The position numbers and the translations under genes are program-made. DNA of 64,000 nucleotides from Pedobacter antarcticus (lineage in GTDB: Bacteria > Bacteroidota > Bacteroidia > Sphingobacteriales > Sphingobacteriaceae): the NCBI RefSeq assembly GCF_900112985.1, contig NZ_FONS01000005.1, forward strand, positions 1 through 64,000, written 5' to 3'. Positions 35,055 to 43,428 of this stretch are shown piece after piece (the stretch's first letter is position 1; each line of letters opens with the position of its first letter). Under the pieces are notes generated by a model that was not told the DNA's origin, searched no databases, and worked only from the letters and a program-made list of their open reading frames with translations.

Positions 35055-37544
35055 CTAAAAGTCGTAAGTAATGGTGGTTAACAGATTCCGCGGAGCTCCG
35101 GGATATAGTCTGGAGCTATCATAACCGCCAACCCAATGGGTTTTGTTAGTTAAATTGTTCAGATTAACCTGAATCTGTGCACGGTCTAATCTGTAATACA
35201 TAGCTGCGTTCAGCAGTAAATAAGATGGTCCTTTACTCGGTAATATGTTTTTCTGTCCCTGGAAGCCGAAAGTACGGTCACCTACGTAATACGCACCTGC
35301 TCCAAACCCAAGCCCATTCAGCAAACGACCTGTGAACATATATTTAGCCCAGAGACTACCCTGATTTTTTGGCGCATTGGGCTTTTGCTGGTTATTGTAA
35401 AGACTATCGGCGCCGCCCTGTGCACCCCGCAGTACAGCATTGTTATAGGCATAAGTAGCTATGATACTCAGGCTCGGGGAAACATTACCCACAATGTCAA
35501 ACTCGATACCTTTAGAAATGTCTTTTCCAATCTGAATCATTTTGTCAGGATTATCCGGATCTAATGCATTATACAGTGCATTTTTTTGTTGGATTTTGTA
35601 AACTGAAGCCGTTGCGCTTAACCTGCCGCCAAACCAGTCAGTTTTCAGCCCAGCCTCCATTAAATAGCTCTCCATAGGATCAAAAGGGCCACCTGCCAGC
35701 GCGTTCTGGCTGCTGGCGTTTTGTGGGCTATAACCAGTTGTGTAGGTTGCGTAAGCATTGATATTCGCATTAACCTCATAGGTAGCGCCAATTCTTGGCA
35801 GTAGTGCATGTTGTCTTATGCGGGATACATTTGGCGTCAGATAACCCAGATCGGAAAGAAATACATCATATCTCAGACCCAATAATACTTTCAGCCGGTT
35901 AATCGAAATCTGATCCTGAACATACATACTGTGTTGCTGAGACTGAAATGGTACGACTACGTCTGTATTGTTCGCCTCATAAACGTATCCGTTAATATCT
36001 TGCAGGGAGTGTTTATTGGCGCTCAGGTCAAAAGAAGATACATTTGGTTTGGGAATCATTTTGCCTTTGTAGTTGTAAAACTGATATTTAGTGGAGTCTT
36101 TCGCCACATATCTGGAAGCAATTGTTCCGTCAAGCAACCGGTAACCAGTTGCATCCTGCTGAGATGAACCCTGAGGAATCAGACTTTTATTATAATCATA
36201 GCCAACCACAAGCTGATGTTTAACCTTTCCGGTATTGATATCTGCATTGATATAACCGGTGAAACTATCACTAAACTGTTCATTATGTCTCATACTGGCC
36301 CTCCTGAAAGCAAGTTCCTGAATCTCTTTCCCTTTTTTGTCTACGGCAAAGGCAGTGCTTCTGTGTTCAAACAGATCCTGGCGGTAACCGGTTCTCAAAT
36401 AGGAAGTATTAAAAGATACTTTTTTGCTGATTTGGTGCGTTAAGGACGCTGTCAGCATATAAGTTTCCTCATTCAAATAGTCATTGATATCTGCTACGTT
36501 TAGCGAAATAGGCGTGGAATAAAGATCTGTCGAACCAAATATTGACTGACCGCGGTCCAGTCGGCTGTTAGATTTATTATAAACCGCGTCCAGGTTAATT
36601 CTGGTCTTTTCAGAAGGGAGGTAGGAGAGGGATGGCGCAATAATAACATTTTTATCAAAAAGCAGATCGCGGAATGAATTTGCATTTTCATAGCCGAGGT
36701 TTAAGCGGTATAATAAACTTTTATCTTTATTCATGGGACCGGTAAAATCGGTATTTGCGCGAACCGTATTATTGCTTCCTGTTTGAAAGCTGATCGATTT
36801 TCTGTCGTTTTCCAGTGGCTTTTTGGTAACCTTATTGATGGTTCCTCCGGGATTGGCATTTCCGAAAAGTGCTGATGCCGGGCCTTTAATCACTTCCACG
36901 CGTTCCAGGTAATTCAATAAATTCTGTCTCCAGAAGCCATTGAAAGTGCGCAGTCCATTTAACAGCTGATTCGAACTATTGCTTCCCACGCCACCCTGAT
37001 TACGGAATCCGCGGATAGAGACATCGTCATAAAAGGTATATTGATTTACACCGCTGACATTTTTCACGATGTCTGTCATGCGCACCGCACCCTGATCCTG
37101 CATAAGTTCTTTACTCACATATTGGATAGATTGCGGGACATCTTTGATAGCTGTTGCAGTTTTCGTTCCCCCGAAGCTTACGCTGGTTTTATAGTTTTTT
37201 TCTACCCTTCCTGTAATTTCTACAGTTTGTAAACTTTCGTTAACTGCCTTTAAATGCATATTGACAATCAGATCGTTGGTTTCTATCTGTATTGCTTTTT
37301 TTTGAGTTTGATAGCCCACCACAGAGACGATTAAAGTGTACTTGCCGGGCTTCACCTGGAGCAATTCAAATGTGCCGTCGGAATTCGTGCTGGTACGGTA
37401 GCTCGTGTTTTCCAATTGTATAGTTGCACCTGCAAGGATCTCATCTGTGTCATTAAAGATTCTTCCGGACAACCGGTTGCCCGTTTGCGCTTCTGCAAAG
37501 AAGGAAAAAGTTAAAAGAAAGATTAATAGTAGCTGTTTTTTCAT
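35055..37544 (-). CDS. TonB-dependent siderophore receptor
   Basis: An 829-aa outer-membrane receptor. A signal peptide (LLLIFLLTFSFFAEAQ) precedes a carboxypeptidase-regulatory-like domain (LSGRIFNDTDEILAGATIQL) and a plug with the siderophore-receptor hallmarks VPQSIQYVSKELMQDQGAVR, RVEVIKGPASALFGNANPGG and INKVTKKP, then a barrel that ends ITYDF. The plug sequence is of the ferrichrome/catecholate class (FhuA/FpvA-like). A candidate Fur operator lies at 37579-37595, 35 bp before the start, and a secreted protein gene follows. Confidence 0.92.
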   Translation of the reverse strand: MKKQLLLIFLLTFSFFAEAQTGNRLSGRIFNDTDEILAGATIQLENTSYRTSTNSDGTFELLQVKPGKYTLIVSVVGYQTQKKAIQIETNDLIVNMHLKAVNESLQTVEITGRVEKNYKTSVSFGGTKTATAIKDVPQSIQYVSKELMQDQGAVRMTDIVKNVSGVNQYTFYDDVSIRGFRNQGGVGSNSSNQLLNGLRTFNGFWRQNLLNYLERVEVIKGPASALFGNANPGGTINKVTKKPLENDRKSISFQTGSNNTVRANTDFTGPMNKDKSLLYRLNLGYENANSFRDLLFDKNVIIAPSLSYLPSEKTRINLDAVYNKSNSRLDRGQSIFGSTDLYSTPISLNVADINDYLNEETYMLTASLTHQISKKVSFNTSYLRTGYRQDLFEHRSTAFAVDKKGKEIQELAFRRASMRHNEQFSDSFTGYINADINTGKVKHQLVVGYDYNKSLIPQGSSQQDATGYRLLDGTIASRYVAKDSTKYQFYNYKGKMIPKPNVSSFDLSANKHSLQDINGYVYEANNTDVVVPFQSQQHSMYVQDQISINRLKVLLGLRYDVFLSDLGYLTPNVSRIRQHALLPRIGATYEVNANINAYATYTTGYSPQNASSQNALAGGPFDPMESYLMEAGLKTDWFGGRLSATASVYKIQQKNALYNALDPDNPDKMIQIGKDISKGIEFDIVGNVSPSLSIIATYAYNNAVLRGAQGGADSLYNNQQKPNAPKNQGSLWAKYMFTGRLLNGLGFGAGAYYVGDRTFGFQGQKNILPSKGPSYLLLNAAMYYRLDRAQIQVNLNNLTNKTHWVGGYDSSRLYPGAPRNLLTTITYDF

Positions 37545-37578
37545 ATGATGTGTGAAAATTAAAGCGGCGAAATTATGT

Positions 37579-37595
37579 TTTATTTAGAATAATTA
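37579..37595. promoter_or_regulatory. Candidate Fur-type operator, copy 2
   Basis: TTTATTTAGAATAATTA, with 16 of 17 bases identical to the motif at 30971-30987. The flanking TTTAGAAT-A-ATTAAAAA forms an imperfect dyad. Lies upstream of the siderophore receptor gene. Confidence 0.45.
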
Positions 37596-37691
37596 AAAAT
37601 AAGACTGTGTATTTTTCACACAAAGGTTTGAATGTAACATTCACAAGAAAATTTCTATGAGCCGTCCTAATCCGGATTCAGCAATATCCTG

Positions 37692-37933
37692 TTTGAGTTT
37701 TGCTCGGGTTTTGCCCGGGTGAGCTGTTACTGTTGTTATGCAAAATCCCACACGAGCCCACATCACACCCATAGTAACCCACAAATAACCCACACGAGTA
37801 TGTGAAATGGTATTTAACCGGTGAGAATTTGTGTTTTTAGTAACACCATCCCCGATCAAGACTTTAATCTAATTTTTTTGACATCACTGGCAAGGTTTTG
37901 TTAGAGTCTTGTTAGAGTCTTGTTCGGGTGAGG
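37692..37933. repeat. Phased short-repeat region (11-bp and 10.5-bp units)
   Basis: Three sets of short repeats. Array A (37692-37724) has three 11-bp units TTTGAGTTTTG, CTCGGGTTTTG, CCCGGGTGAGC. Array B (37901-37933) has TTAGAGTCTTG twice, then TTCGGGTGAGG. Between them CCCA recurs at 37747, 37757, 37768, 37778 and 37789, steps of 10, 11, 10 and 11 bp, with CCCACACGAG at both ends. Further right, GTTGACCCGA occurs at 37940 and 37972. The surrounding 618-bp gap (37545-38162) holds no convincing gene. Confidence 0.7.
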
Positions 37934-38113
37934 GGTATAGTTGACCCGAAAAAACGTGGGGTTTACCCATGGTTGACCCGAGTTATTAGTTAAATAATCG
38001 TGTTAAAATGTATTTGTTGAAGGGATGATGACTTGCCAGTAAGGCGAAATCAAACCAGGATCAGAATGGATATCCTGAGGGAAATGAAGATTATAAAGGT
38101 ATAAAAAAAGCAT

Positions 38114-38139
38114 AAAAAAAGGGCGCTTTTAAAGCGCCC
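38114..38139 (-). terminator. Terminator after the 38163-38510 gene
   Basis: GGGCGCTTT (38121-38129) and AAAGCGCCC (38131-38139) pair as a GC-rich hairpin, followed on the minus strand by seven T residues. Confidence 0.8.
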
Positions 38140-38162
38140 CAATCCCTTTACCATTTGTTTTT

Positions 38163-38510
38163 CTATTTAAATAACTCCTGCATATCTCTGTCTGCAGTAG
38201 GGATTTTTTTAAGAAAATCATCAAAACCAGTTCCTTCATGTGAACTGTACATGCCGTAGGCATCAATGATATATCCGATCTGTCCTTCATTGTCTTCCAG
38301 CAGATAAAGTACCGAATTATCTCCCGGGTCTGAGTCACCCTCAAAACGATATGTTTTTATGATGGTCAGATCTTCTGGTTTATAAATTTTATTCAAACCC
38401 ACTCCCTGCATCTTGCCATGGTCGGTCATTTTGATTTCGTTGTCTAAACCTTTTTGCCTTAATTTTTCCAAAATCTGGCTAAGGGTATTCATTTCTACTG
38501 GCTGTTCCAT
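38163..38510 (-). CDS. Conserved small soluble protein, about 115 aa
   Basis: An acidic alpha/beta protein: a helical start (LSQILEKLRQKGLDNEIK), then YKPEDLTIIKTYRFEGDSDP, SVLYLLEDNEGQIGYIIDAY and a closing helix DDFLKKIP. Close relatives in Pedobacter and neighbours are sometimes labelled phosphoribosylpyrophosphate synthetase, but I see no PRPP-synthase motif, so that name should not be used. The start is uncertain: in-frame ATGs at 38528, 38510 and 38492 are all possible. It follows metK on the same strand, with a terminator on each side. Function unknown. Confidence 0.7.
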   Translation of the reverse strand: MEQPVEMNTLSQILEKLRQKGLDNEIKMTDHGKMQGVGLNKIYKPEDLTIIKTYRFEGDSDPGDNSVLYLLEDNEGQIGYIIDAYGMYSSHEGTGFDDFLKKIPTADRDMQELFK

Positions 38511-38570
38511 AATAAAAATTGTTTTCATGTTTAACAACCGTTTTTGGGTTATGGTTTTATTTATCGCATA

Positions 38571-38599
38571 AAAAAACCCGGAATAAATCCGGGTTTTTT
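38571..38599 (-). terminator. Terminator after metK
   Basis: A 12-bp stem (AAAAAACCCGGA / TCCGGGTTTTTT) with an ATAAA loop. The A-run on the plus strand supplies the U-run for minus-strand transcripts. Confidence 0.8.
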
Positions 38600-38660
38600 A
38601 AGCTTTATCAAAAGGGATATGGAGTGCCCATTTAAATTAACGGGCATAAATTCCGAAGTA

Positions 38661-39929
38661 TTATAAACTGAAAGCTGTTTTCAGCGCATCGATATAATCA
38701 AGTTTCTCCCAGGTGAATAATTCCACCTCGACTTCTTTCTCTGTGCCGTTAGATGCCTTAAATACTTTTTTGACGATTTCATTTTCTTTACCAAAATGCC
38801 CGTAAGCAGCTGTTTCTGAATAAATCGGGTTACGCAGTTTAAGCCTGGTTTCGATACCGTAAGGAGTCATGTCAAAAAGCTTTTCAACTTTTTTGGCAAT
38901 CTCTCCGTCCGTTAGTACTTGTCCTGCGGCATCTTTTACTTTAGCAGTGCCATAGGTATTTACGTAGATAGCCATGGGCTGTGCTACACCGATTGCATAA
39001 GAAACCTGTACCAAAACTTCGTCAGCAATACCAGCTGCAACAAGGTTTTTAGCAATATGTCTGGTTGCATAAGCAGCAGAACGGTCTACTTTAGATGGGT
39101 CTTTACCAGAAAATGCACCACCACCATGTGCGCCTTTACCGCCGTAAGTATCAACAATGATTTTTCTTCCCGTCAAACCAGTATCTCCATGAGGACCGCC
39201 GATTACAAATTTACCGGTAGGATTAATATGATATTTAATATCCTTATTAAAAAGTTTGCTGAATTGAGGATATTGGCTTGATACACGTGGAATCAAAATA
39301 TTAATCATATCCTCCTTGATTTTTGCCAGCATAGCAAACTCCTCATCGAAATCATCATGTTGAGTGGAGACAACGATCGAATCAATTCTTACTGGTTCGT
39401 TGTTATCGTTATATTCCAGAGTCACCTGTGATTTTGCATCAGGTCTGAGATAAGTGATTTCGGTGTTTTCTCTGCGGATTGCAGCCAATTCAATTAGAAT
39501 CTTATGCGCAAGGTCTAAAGCAAGCGGCATATAATTTTCTGTTTCTCTGGTTGCATAGCCAAACATCATTCCCTGATCACCGGCACCCTGCGTTGTTTTG
39601 TCTGCTTTATCTACCCCCTGATTAATATCAGGTGACTGCTCATGGATTGCGGAAAGGACACTGCAGGAGTTACTGTCAAACATGTATTCACCTTTTGTGT
39701 AACCTATTTTACTGATCACTTCCCTTGCAATCTTCTGGACATCGAGATAAGCTTTTGATTTCACTTCGCCGGCAAGAAATACCTGTCCGGTTGTGACCAA
39801 TGTTTCACAAGCTACCTTTGACTCCGGGTCGAAAGCTAAAAAATTATCTATGAGTGCGTCCGATATTTGATCCGCAACTTTATCCGGATGACCTTCAGAA
39901 ACAGATTCTGACGTAAATAAATATGACAT
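38661..39929 (-). CDS. metK: S-adenosylmethionine synthetase
   Basis: A 422-aa enzyme making SAM from methionine and ATP. The motifs are all visible: SEGHPDK near 10-16 (ATP binding), [15 protein letters not shown] (methionine/ATP site), and the glycine-rich [19 protein letters not shown] that forms the second phosphate-binding loop. Length is slightly over the usual 380-400, as in other Bacteroidota. The leader carries a probable SAM-II riboswitch (40016-40090), which would turn the gene down when SAM is plentiful. The downstream terminator makes it monocistronic. Confidence 0.96.
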   Translation of the reverse strand: MSYLFTSESVSEGHPDKVADQISDALIDNFLAFDPESKVACETLVTTGQVFLAGEVKSKAYLDVQKIAREVISKIGYTKGEYMFDSNSCSVLSAIHEQSPDINQGVDKADKTTQGAGDQGMMFGYATRETENYMPLALDLAHKILIELAAIRRENTEITYLRPDAKSQVTLEYNDNNEPVRIDSIVVSTQHDDFDEEFAMLAKIKEDMINILIPRVSSQYPQFSKLFNKDIKYHINPTGKFVIGGPHGDTGLTGRKIIVDTYGGKGAHGGGAFSGKDPSKVDRSAAYATRHIAKNLVAAGIADEVLVQVSYAIGVAQPMAIYVNTYGTAKVKDAAGQVLTDGEIAKKVEKLFDMTPYGIETRLKLRNPIYSETAAYGHFGKENEIVKKVFKASNGTEKEVEVELFTWEKLDYIDALKTAFSL

Positions 39930-40015
39930 TTTTAATGATTAATTTTTATGAATTAATAATTCTTTAAAAATGGAATATGACCCTGATAACAGGCAGTAAA
40001 AGGAAGTGTATGAAT

Positions 40016-40090
40016 GGTTAGCACTTTTTTTTACGTGGTTGCAATCCCGTTATGTATTAGATAACATCGCAAATCAGTCCACCTTTGATG
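40016..40090 (-). promoter_or_regulatory. SAM-II riboswitch, long-loop type
   Basis: Read on the minus strand the leader shows the conserved SAM-II core: GTGG-ACTGATTTG, then ATTGCAACCACG, then an A-rich stretch and GTGCTAACC. P1 pairs GTGG with CCAC. Between the two conserved blocks is an extra hairpin GTTAT-CTAATAC-ATAAC, the insertion that defines the long-loop Bacteroidota version. It begins within a few bases of the predicted transcription start and lies about 90 nt before the metK ATG. The call is from recalled consensus; no covariance search was run. Confidence 0.8.
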
Positions 40091-40092
40091 CG

Positions 40093-40124
40093 CAAAATTA
40101 CTATATATATTCAAATTAGTCAAA
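40093..40124 (-). promoter_or_regulatory. metK promoter
   Basis: On the minus strand a TTTG (40124-40121) and an exact -7 box TAATTTTG (40100-40093) are separated by 20 bp, ideal Bacteroidota spacing. The transcript would start at about 40088, right at the 5' edge of the riboswitch. Confidence 0.7.
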
Positions 40125-40163
40125 AAATATCAATTATTTTGTAGACTTAAGAACCTCATTCCC

Positions 40164-41060
40164 TTGGCAAAATCGAATATATTATTTATCATAAATCCCA
40201 TTTCAGGTGGGAAGGATAAGCTGAAAATTCCGGCTCAAATTGACGCTGAGCTTGATCGTACGGTGTTTAACCCTAACTTTAGTTTCACTGAGTATGTAGG
40301 TCATGCAGCAGAGATTGCAGAGGAGGCTGTACAAAAGAATTTTGACGTTATTGTGGCGGTTGGAGGCGATGGAACTATTAATGAAGTCGCTTCGAAGGTC
40401 ATGGAGCATGATAAAATACTGGGAATTATTCCGCAGGGTTCAGGTAACGGGCTGGCAAGATTTCTTAAAATCCCGATGAACACCAGAAGGGCAGTCAGAT
40501 TAATCAACAAATTTCACGTAGACCGCATCGATACCGGAAGACTGAATGAGAAATTCTTTTTTAATATGGCCGGTATGGGGTTTGACGCCCATGTAAGTTC
40601 AGTTTTTGCCGGGAATAAATCAAGGGGATTTTCTACCTATCTGCAGCTGGGGCTAAAGGAAATGATCCATTATAAACCCGAAACTTACGAATTGTATATT
40701 GATGGTCTACTGTACACCAGGACGGCTTATGTGGTGAGTATTGCGAATTCATCGCAATATGGGAATAATGCGCACGTATCTCCGCGAGCCTCGGTTACCG
40801 ACGGTTTATTGGATGTCTGTATAATTAAGGAATTTCCGCTCTATAAAATTCCAATGCTCGCTTATCATATGCTGAACGCAAGTACGGATCGGTCTGGAAT
40901 GGTTGAGATTATTAAAGGCAGAGAAATCAGGATTGTACGTAAGGCAGATGCGCCTATTCATCTGGACGGTGAACCTGGATTAATGAGTGCAGAACTTCAT
41001 ATAAAAGTAGCTCCATTATCCCTAAAAGTCATTGTTCCCGAAGATAAAGCCATAGTTTAA
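40164..41060 (+). CDS. Diacylglycerol kinase-family lipid kinase (YegS/DgkB-like)
   Basis: A 298-aa cytoplasmic or membrane-associated kinase. The signature VGGDGTINEVAS (nucleotide-binding GGDGT) lies near residues 71-82, and GSGNGLARFL follows near 97-106. The C-terminal beta-sandwich ends with HLDGEPG, which is conserved in this family. It phosphorylates diacylglycerol or a similar lipid; the exact substrate is not evident. The start is a TTG at 40164, as no ATG precedes the conserved N-terminus (AKSNILFIINPISGG). It is divergent from metK. The eIF1-like gene follows after 13 nt. Confidence 0.88.
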   Translation: MAKSNILFIINPISGGKDKLKIPAQIDAELDRTVFNPNFSFTEYVGHAAEIAEEAVQKNFDVIVAVGGDGTINEVASKVMEHDKILGIIPQGSGNGLARFLKIPMNTRRAVRLINKFHVDRIDTGRLNEKFFFNMAGMGFDAHVSSVFAGNKSRGFSTYLQLGLKEMIHYKPETYELYIDGLLYTRTAYVVSIANSSQYGNNAHVSPRASVTDGLLDVCIIKEFPLYKIPMLAYHMLNASTDRSGMVEIIKGREIRIVRKADAPIHLDGEPGLMSAELHIKVAPLSLKVIVPEDKAIV

Positions 41061-41073
41061 AATTTGACAGGAT

Positions 41074-41427
41074 ATGAAGCCAAATAAAAAATCATTAAGT
41101 GATCTAAGCGGAATTATGTATTCAACTGATCCGGATTTTGTGCCTGCACAAGACCAGGATATACCCGAAGAAGTAATCCCAAATAAACTACAGGATCTGC
41201 GTGTAACGCTGGACAAAAAAAATAGAGGAGGGAAAGCAGTCACCCTCATTACAGGTTTTCGTGGTAGTCAGCAGGACCTGGAAATTTTGGGGAAAATGCT
41301 CAAGTCGAAATGTGGTGTCGGAGGAGCGGCAAAGGATGGAGAGATCATTATTCAGGGAGATTTCCGTGATAAAGTGGTTTTACTACTGCAAAAAGATGGC
41401 TATAAAGTAAAAAAATCAGGCGGCTAA
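41074..41427 (+). CDS. SUI1/eIF1-family translation factor (YciH-like)
   Basis: A 117-aa protein. An unstructured N-terminal 45 residues (acidic, with VPAQDQDIPEEV) precede an SUI1 domain: RGGKAVTLITGF near 50-61, CGVGGAAKDGEIIIQGD near 88-104 and KDGYKVKK at the end. The bacterial relative YciH affects start-codon fidelity at the ribosome. It sits 13 nt after the lipid kinase gene on the same strand and is probably cotranscribed. Length is typical for the bacterial form. Confidence 0.9.
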   Translation: MKPNKKSLSDLSGIMYSTDPDFVPAQDQDIPEEVIPNKLQDLRVTLDKKNRGGKAVTLITGFRGSQQDLEILGKMLKSKCGVGGAAKDGEIIIQGDFRDKVVLLLQKDGYKVKKSGG

Positions 41428-41509
41428 AAAGCCTTTTAAATATCTGTTTTTCAGGTTGTTACGCGTTAGTGTAAATGCTACAATAATGAATTTTTTCCTT
41501 CTGTAAAGC

Positions 41510-41541
41510 TTGTTTTATCCATAAATAACTCTTTAGCTTTG
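41510..41541 (+). promoter_or_regulatory. pckA promoter
   Basis: A TTG (41510-41512) and an exact -7 box TAGCTTTG (41534-41541) are 21 bp apart. The box ends 19 bp before the pckA ATG, giving a short leader. Confidence 0.7.
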
Positions 41542-41560
41542 CCAGACAAATATTCATTTT

Positions 41561-43162
41561 ATGAGCAAGGTTTTACTGCCCGAAACAAACTTTTTAGAGT
41601 TAAATTTAGGCACAGAGAATGCGCTTTTTCAGTTAAGCGTACCGGAGTTAATTGAAGAGGCACTATTAAACGGAGAGGGAACACTTTCCAATACTGGTGC
41701 CCTGGCAATAGATACCGGTGAATTTACCGGTAGGTCACCTAAGGACCGATTTATTGTCCTTGATGATATTACACGTGACACGGTCTGGTGGGGGGATATC
41801 AATATTGGTTTTGAACCCGCTAAATTTGATGCGCTGCTGGAAAAAGTTTGTGCTTATCTGAGGGGTAAAAAGTATTATGTCCGCGAGGCCAGCGCCTGTG
41901 CCGATGAAAAGTACAGTCTGTCTTTACGTGTGGTCACAGAAACCGCCTACCAAAATCTTTTTGCGCATAATTTATTTATCAGGCCGGACCAGCACAAGGA
42001 TTCAGAACCGGAGTGGACTATCATCGCGGCTCCTGGTTTTTTTGCGGATCCGGAACTCGACGGCACCCGCCAACCGAATTTTTCGATCCTTAACTTTAGC
42101 AGGAAAATGATTTTGATAGGAGGTACTGGCTATACCGGAGAAATTAAAAAAGGGATATTCTCGGTGCTGAATTTCATTCTGCCGCAACAGAAAAATACGC
42201 TGTCTATGCATTGCTCTGCAAACGTAGGAGTATCCGGCGATACCGCTATTTTCTTTGGTCTTTCCGGAACCGGTAAAACTACACTCTCTGCTGATCCGGC
42301 GAGAGGCCTGATCGGTGACGATGAACATGGTTGGGGCGAAGATGCCGTTTTTAATTTTGAAGGCGGCTGTTACGCGAAGTGTGTAGATCTGACTGCTGAA
42401 AAGGAACCTCAGATTCATGCAGCCGTTCGTTTCGGTGCACTTTTAGAAAATATCAACTATTTTCCTGGCACCAGAGAAGTGGATTATAGTAATATTATTA
42501 AGACAGAAAACACCCGGGTGGCCTATCCGATAAACTATATAGATAATGCAATCCTTCCTTCCCGGGCAGGAAATCCAAAGAATATTTTCTTTTTGACAGC
42601 AGATGCGTCCGGAGTGCTGCCACCGATTTCAAAACTGAATAAAGGACAGGCGATGTTTCATTTTATATCCGGTTATACAGCCAAGGTAGCTGGTACAGAA
42701 ACTGGCGTAACAGAGCCTCAGCTTACTTTTTCCGCATGTTTTGGGAAAGCATTTCTTCCACTTCATCCGACAAAATACGCGGAGCTTCTTGGAAAAAAAA
42801 TGGAAGAGAATCAGGTAAATGTGTGGTTAGTTAATACTGGCTGGAGCGGAGGTGCCTATGGTACGGGGCAAAGAATGAAACTGGCCTATACCAGGGCGAT
42901 GATCACTGCGGCACTGGACGGCGAGCTGGATCGGGTGGCCTGCGAAATTCATCCTGTATTTGGTCTGCGCATGCCTGAAAGCTGTCCAAATGTGCCTTCT
43001 GAGATCTTAAACCCTAAAAATACATGGGCTGATCCTCTAAAATATGATGGAAAAGCACAGGAGCTTGCGATGGCATTTATTCTCAATTTCAAACAGTTTG
43101 AGGATGGCGCCAGCGAGGAAATTCTGAGTTCACTCCCTAAAATCGTCAAAAACACGGTTTAA
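41561..43162 (+). CDS. pckA: Phosphoenolpyruvate carboxykinase (ATP)
   Basis: A 533-aa cytoplasmic enzyme interconverting oxaloacetate and phosphoenolpyruvate with ATP, the first committed step of gluconeogenesis. The kinase-1a P-loop GLSGTGKTTLSAD lies near 233-245, the metal site GDDEHGWG near 251-258, and FTGRSPKDRF near 54-63 binds oxaloacetate. The late GWSGGAYGTGQRM segment is also conserved. Length is normal for the ATP-using form. It is monocistronic, with its own promoter and terminator. Confidence 0.97.
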   Translation: MSKVLLPETNFLELNLGTENALFQLSVPELIEEALLNGEGTLSNTGALAIDTGEFTGRSPKDRFIVLDDITRDTVWWGDINIGFEPAKFDALLEKVCAYLRGKKYYVREASACADEKYSLSLRVVTETAYQNLFAHNLFIRPDQHKDSEPEWTIIAAPGFFADPELDGTRQPNFSILNFSRKMILIGGTGYTGEIKKGIFSVLNFILPQQKNTLSMHCSANVGVSGDTAIFFGLSGTGKTTLSADPARGLIGDDEHGWGEDAVFNFEGGCYAKCVDLTAEKEPQIHAAVRFGALLENINYFPGTREVDYSNIIKTENTRVAYPINYIDNAILPSRAGNPKNIFFLTADASGVLPPISKLNKGQAMFHFISGYTAKVAGTETGVTEPQLTFSACFGKAFLPLHPTKYAELLGKKMEENQVNVWLVNTGWSGGAYGTGQRMKLAYTRAMITAALDGELDRVACEIHPVFGLRMPESCPNVPSEILNPKNTWADPLKYDGKAQELAMAFILNFKQFEDGASEEILSSLPKIVKNTV

Positions 43163-43219
43163 ATCATTTTTTTTAATCAAAAATTTGCATTTGAATTTTT
43201 TTTTAGTTTTCATTGTGAA

Positions 43220-43251
43220 AGATTGTCTCCTGGCAGAGGCAATCTTTTTTT
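43220..43251 (+). terminator. Terminator after pckA
   Basis: A 10-bp stem (AGATTGTCTC / GAGGCAATCT, one G-T wobble) with a 6-nt loop, followed by seven T residues. Confidence 0.85.
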
Positions 43252-43322
43252 AATATAGACCGGTTGTAAAGAATATTTTGCAAAGAATCAAATTAGCGAC
43301 TAAAATAATTGAAAGCAATTTG

Positions 43323-43330
43323 TAAATTTG
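43323..43330 (+). promoter_or_regulatory. -7 box (TAAATTTG) for the exbB operon
   Basis: An exact -7 box lies 98 bp before the exbB start, so the transcript would have a long, very A/T-rich leader. No TTTG at the expected -33 spacing. Confidence 0.45.
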
Positions 43331-43428
43331 TTTAGACAACAAATGATTCTATCAGCCGTTGTGTGTATTACAGAATATTAATCTAAATTTAAAAAAAAAC
43401 AAGTACTAAAAACTCAAAAACTAAAAAA

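Noticed and set aside
37641..37859. 72-codon minus-strand frame in the repeat region
   Set aside because: It is built from the 11-bp and 10.5-bp repeats, has no recognisable domain or start signal and the multiple-of-11 units shift frame. Treated as non-coding.
37692..37933. CRISPR array
   Set aside because: Units are 10-11 bp and adjoin directly, with no 25-35-bp repeats or unique spacers, and no cas genes nearby.
38163..38510. Phosphoribosylpyrophosphate synthetase
   Set aside because: The name is attached to relatives of this small protein, but none of the PRPP-synthase motifs is present.
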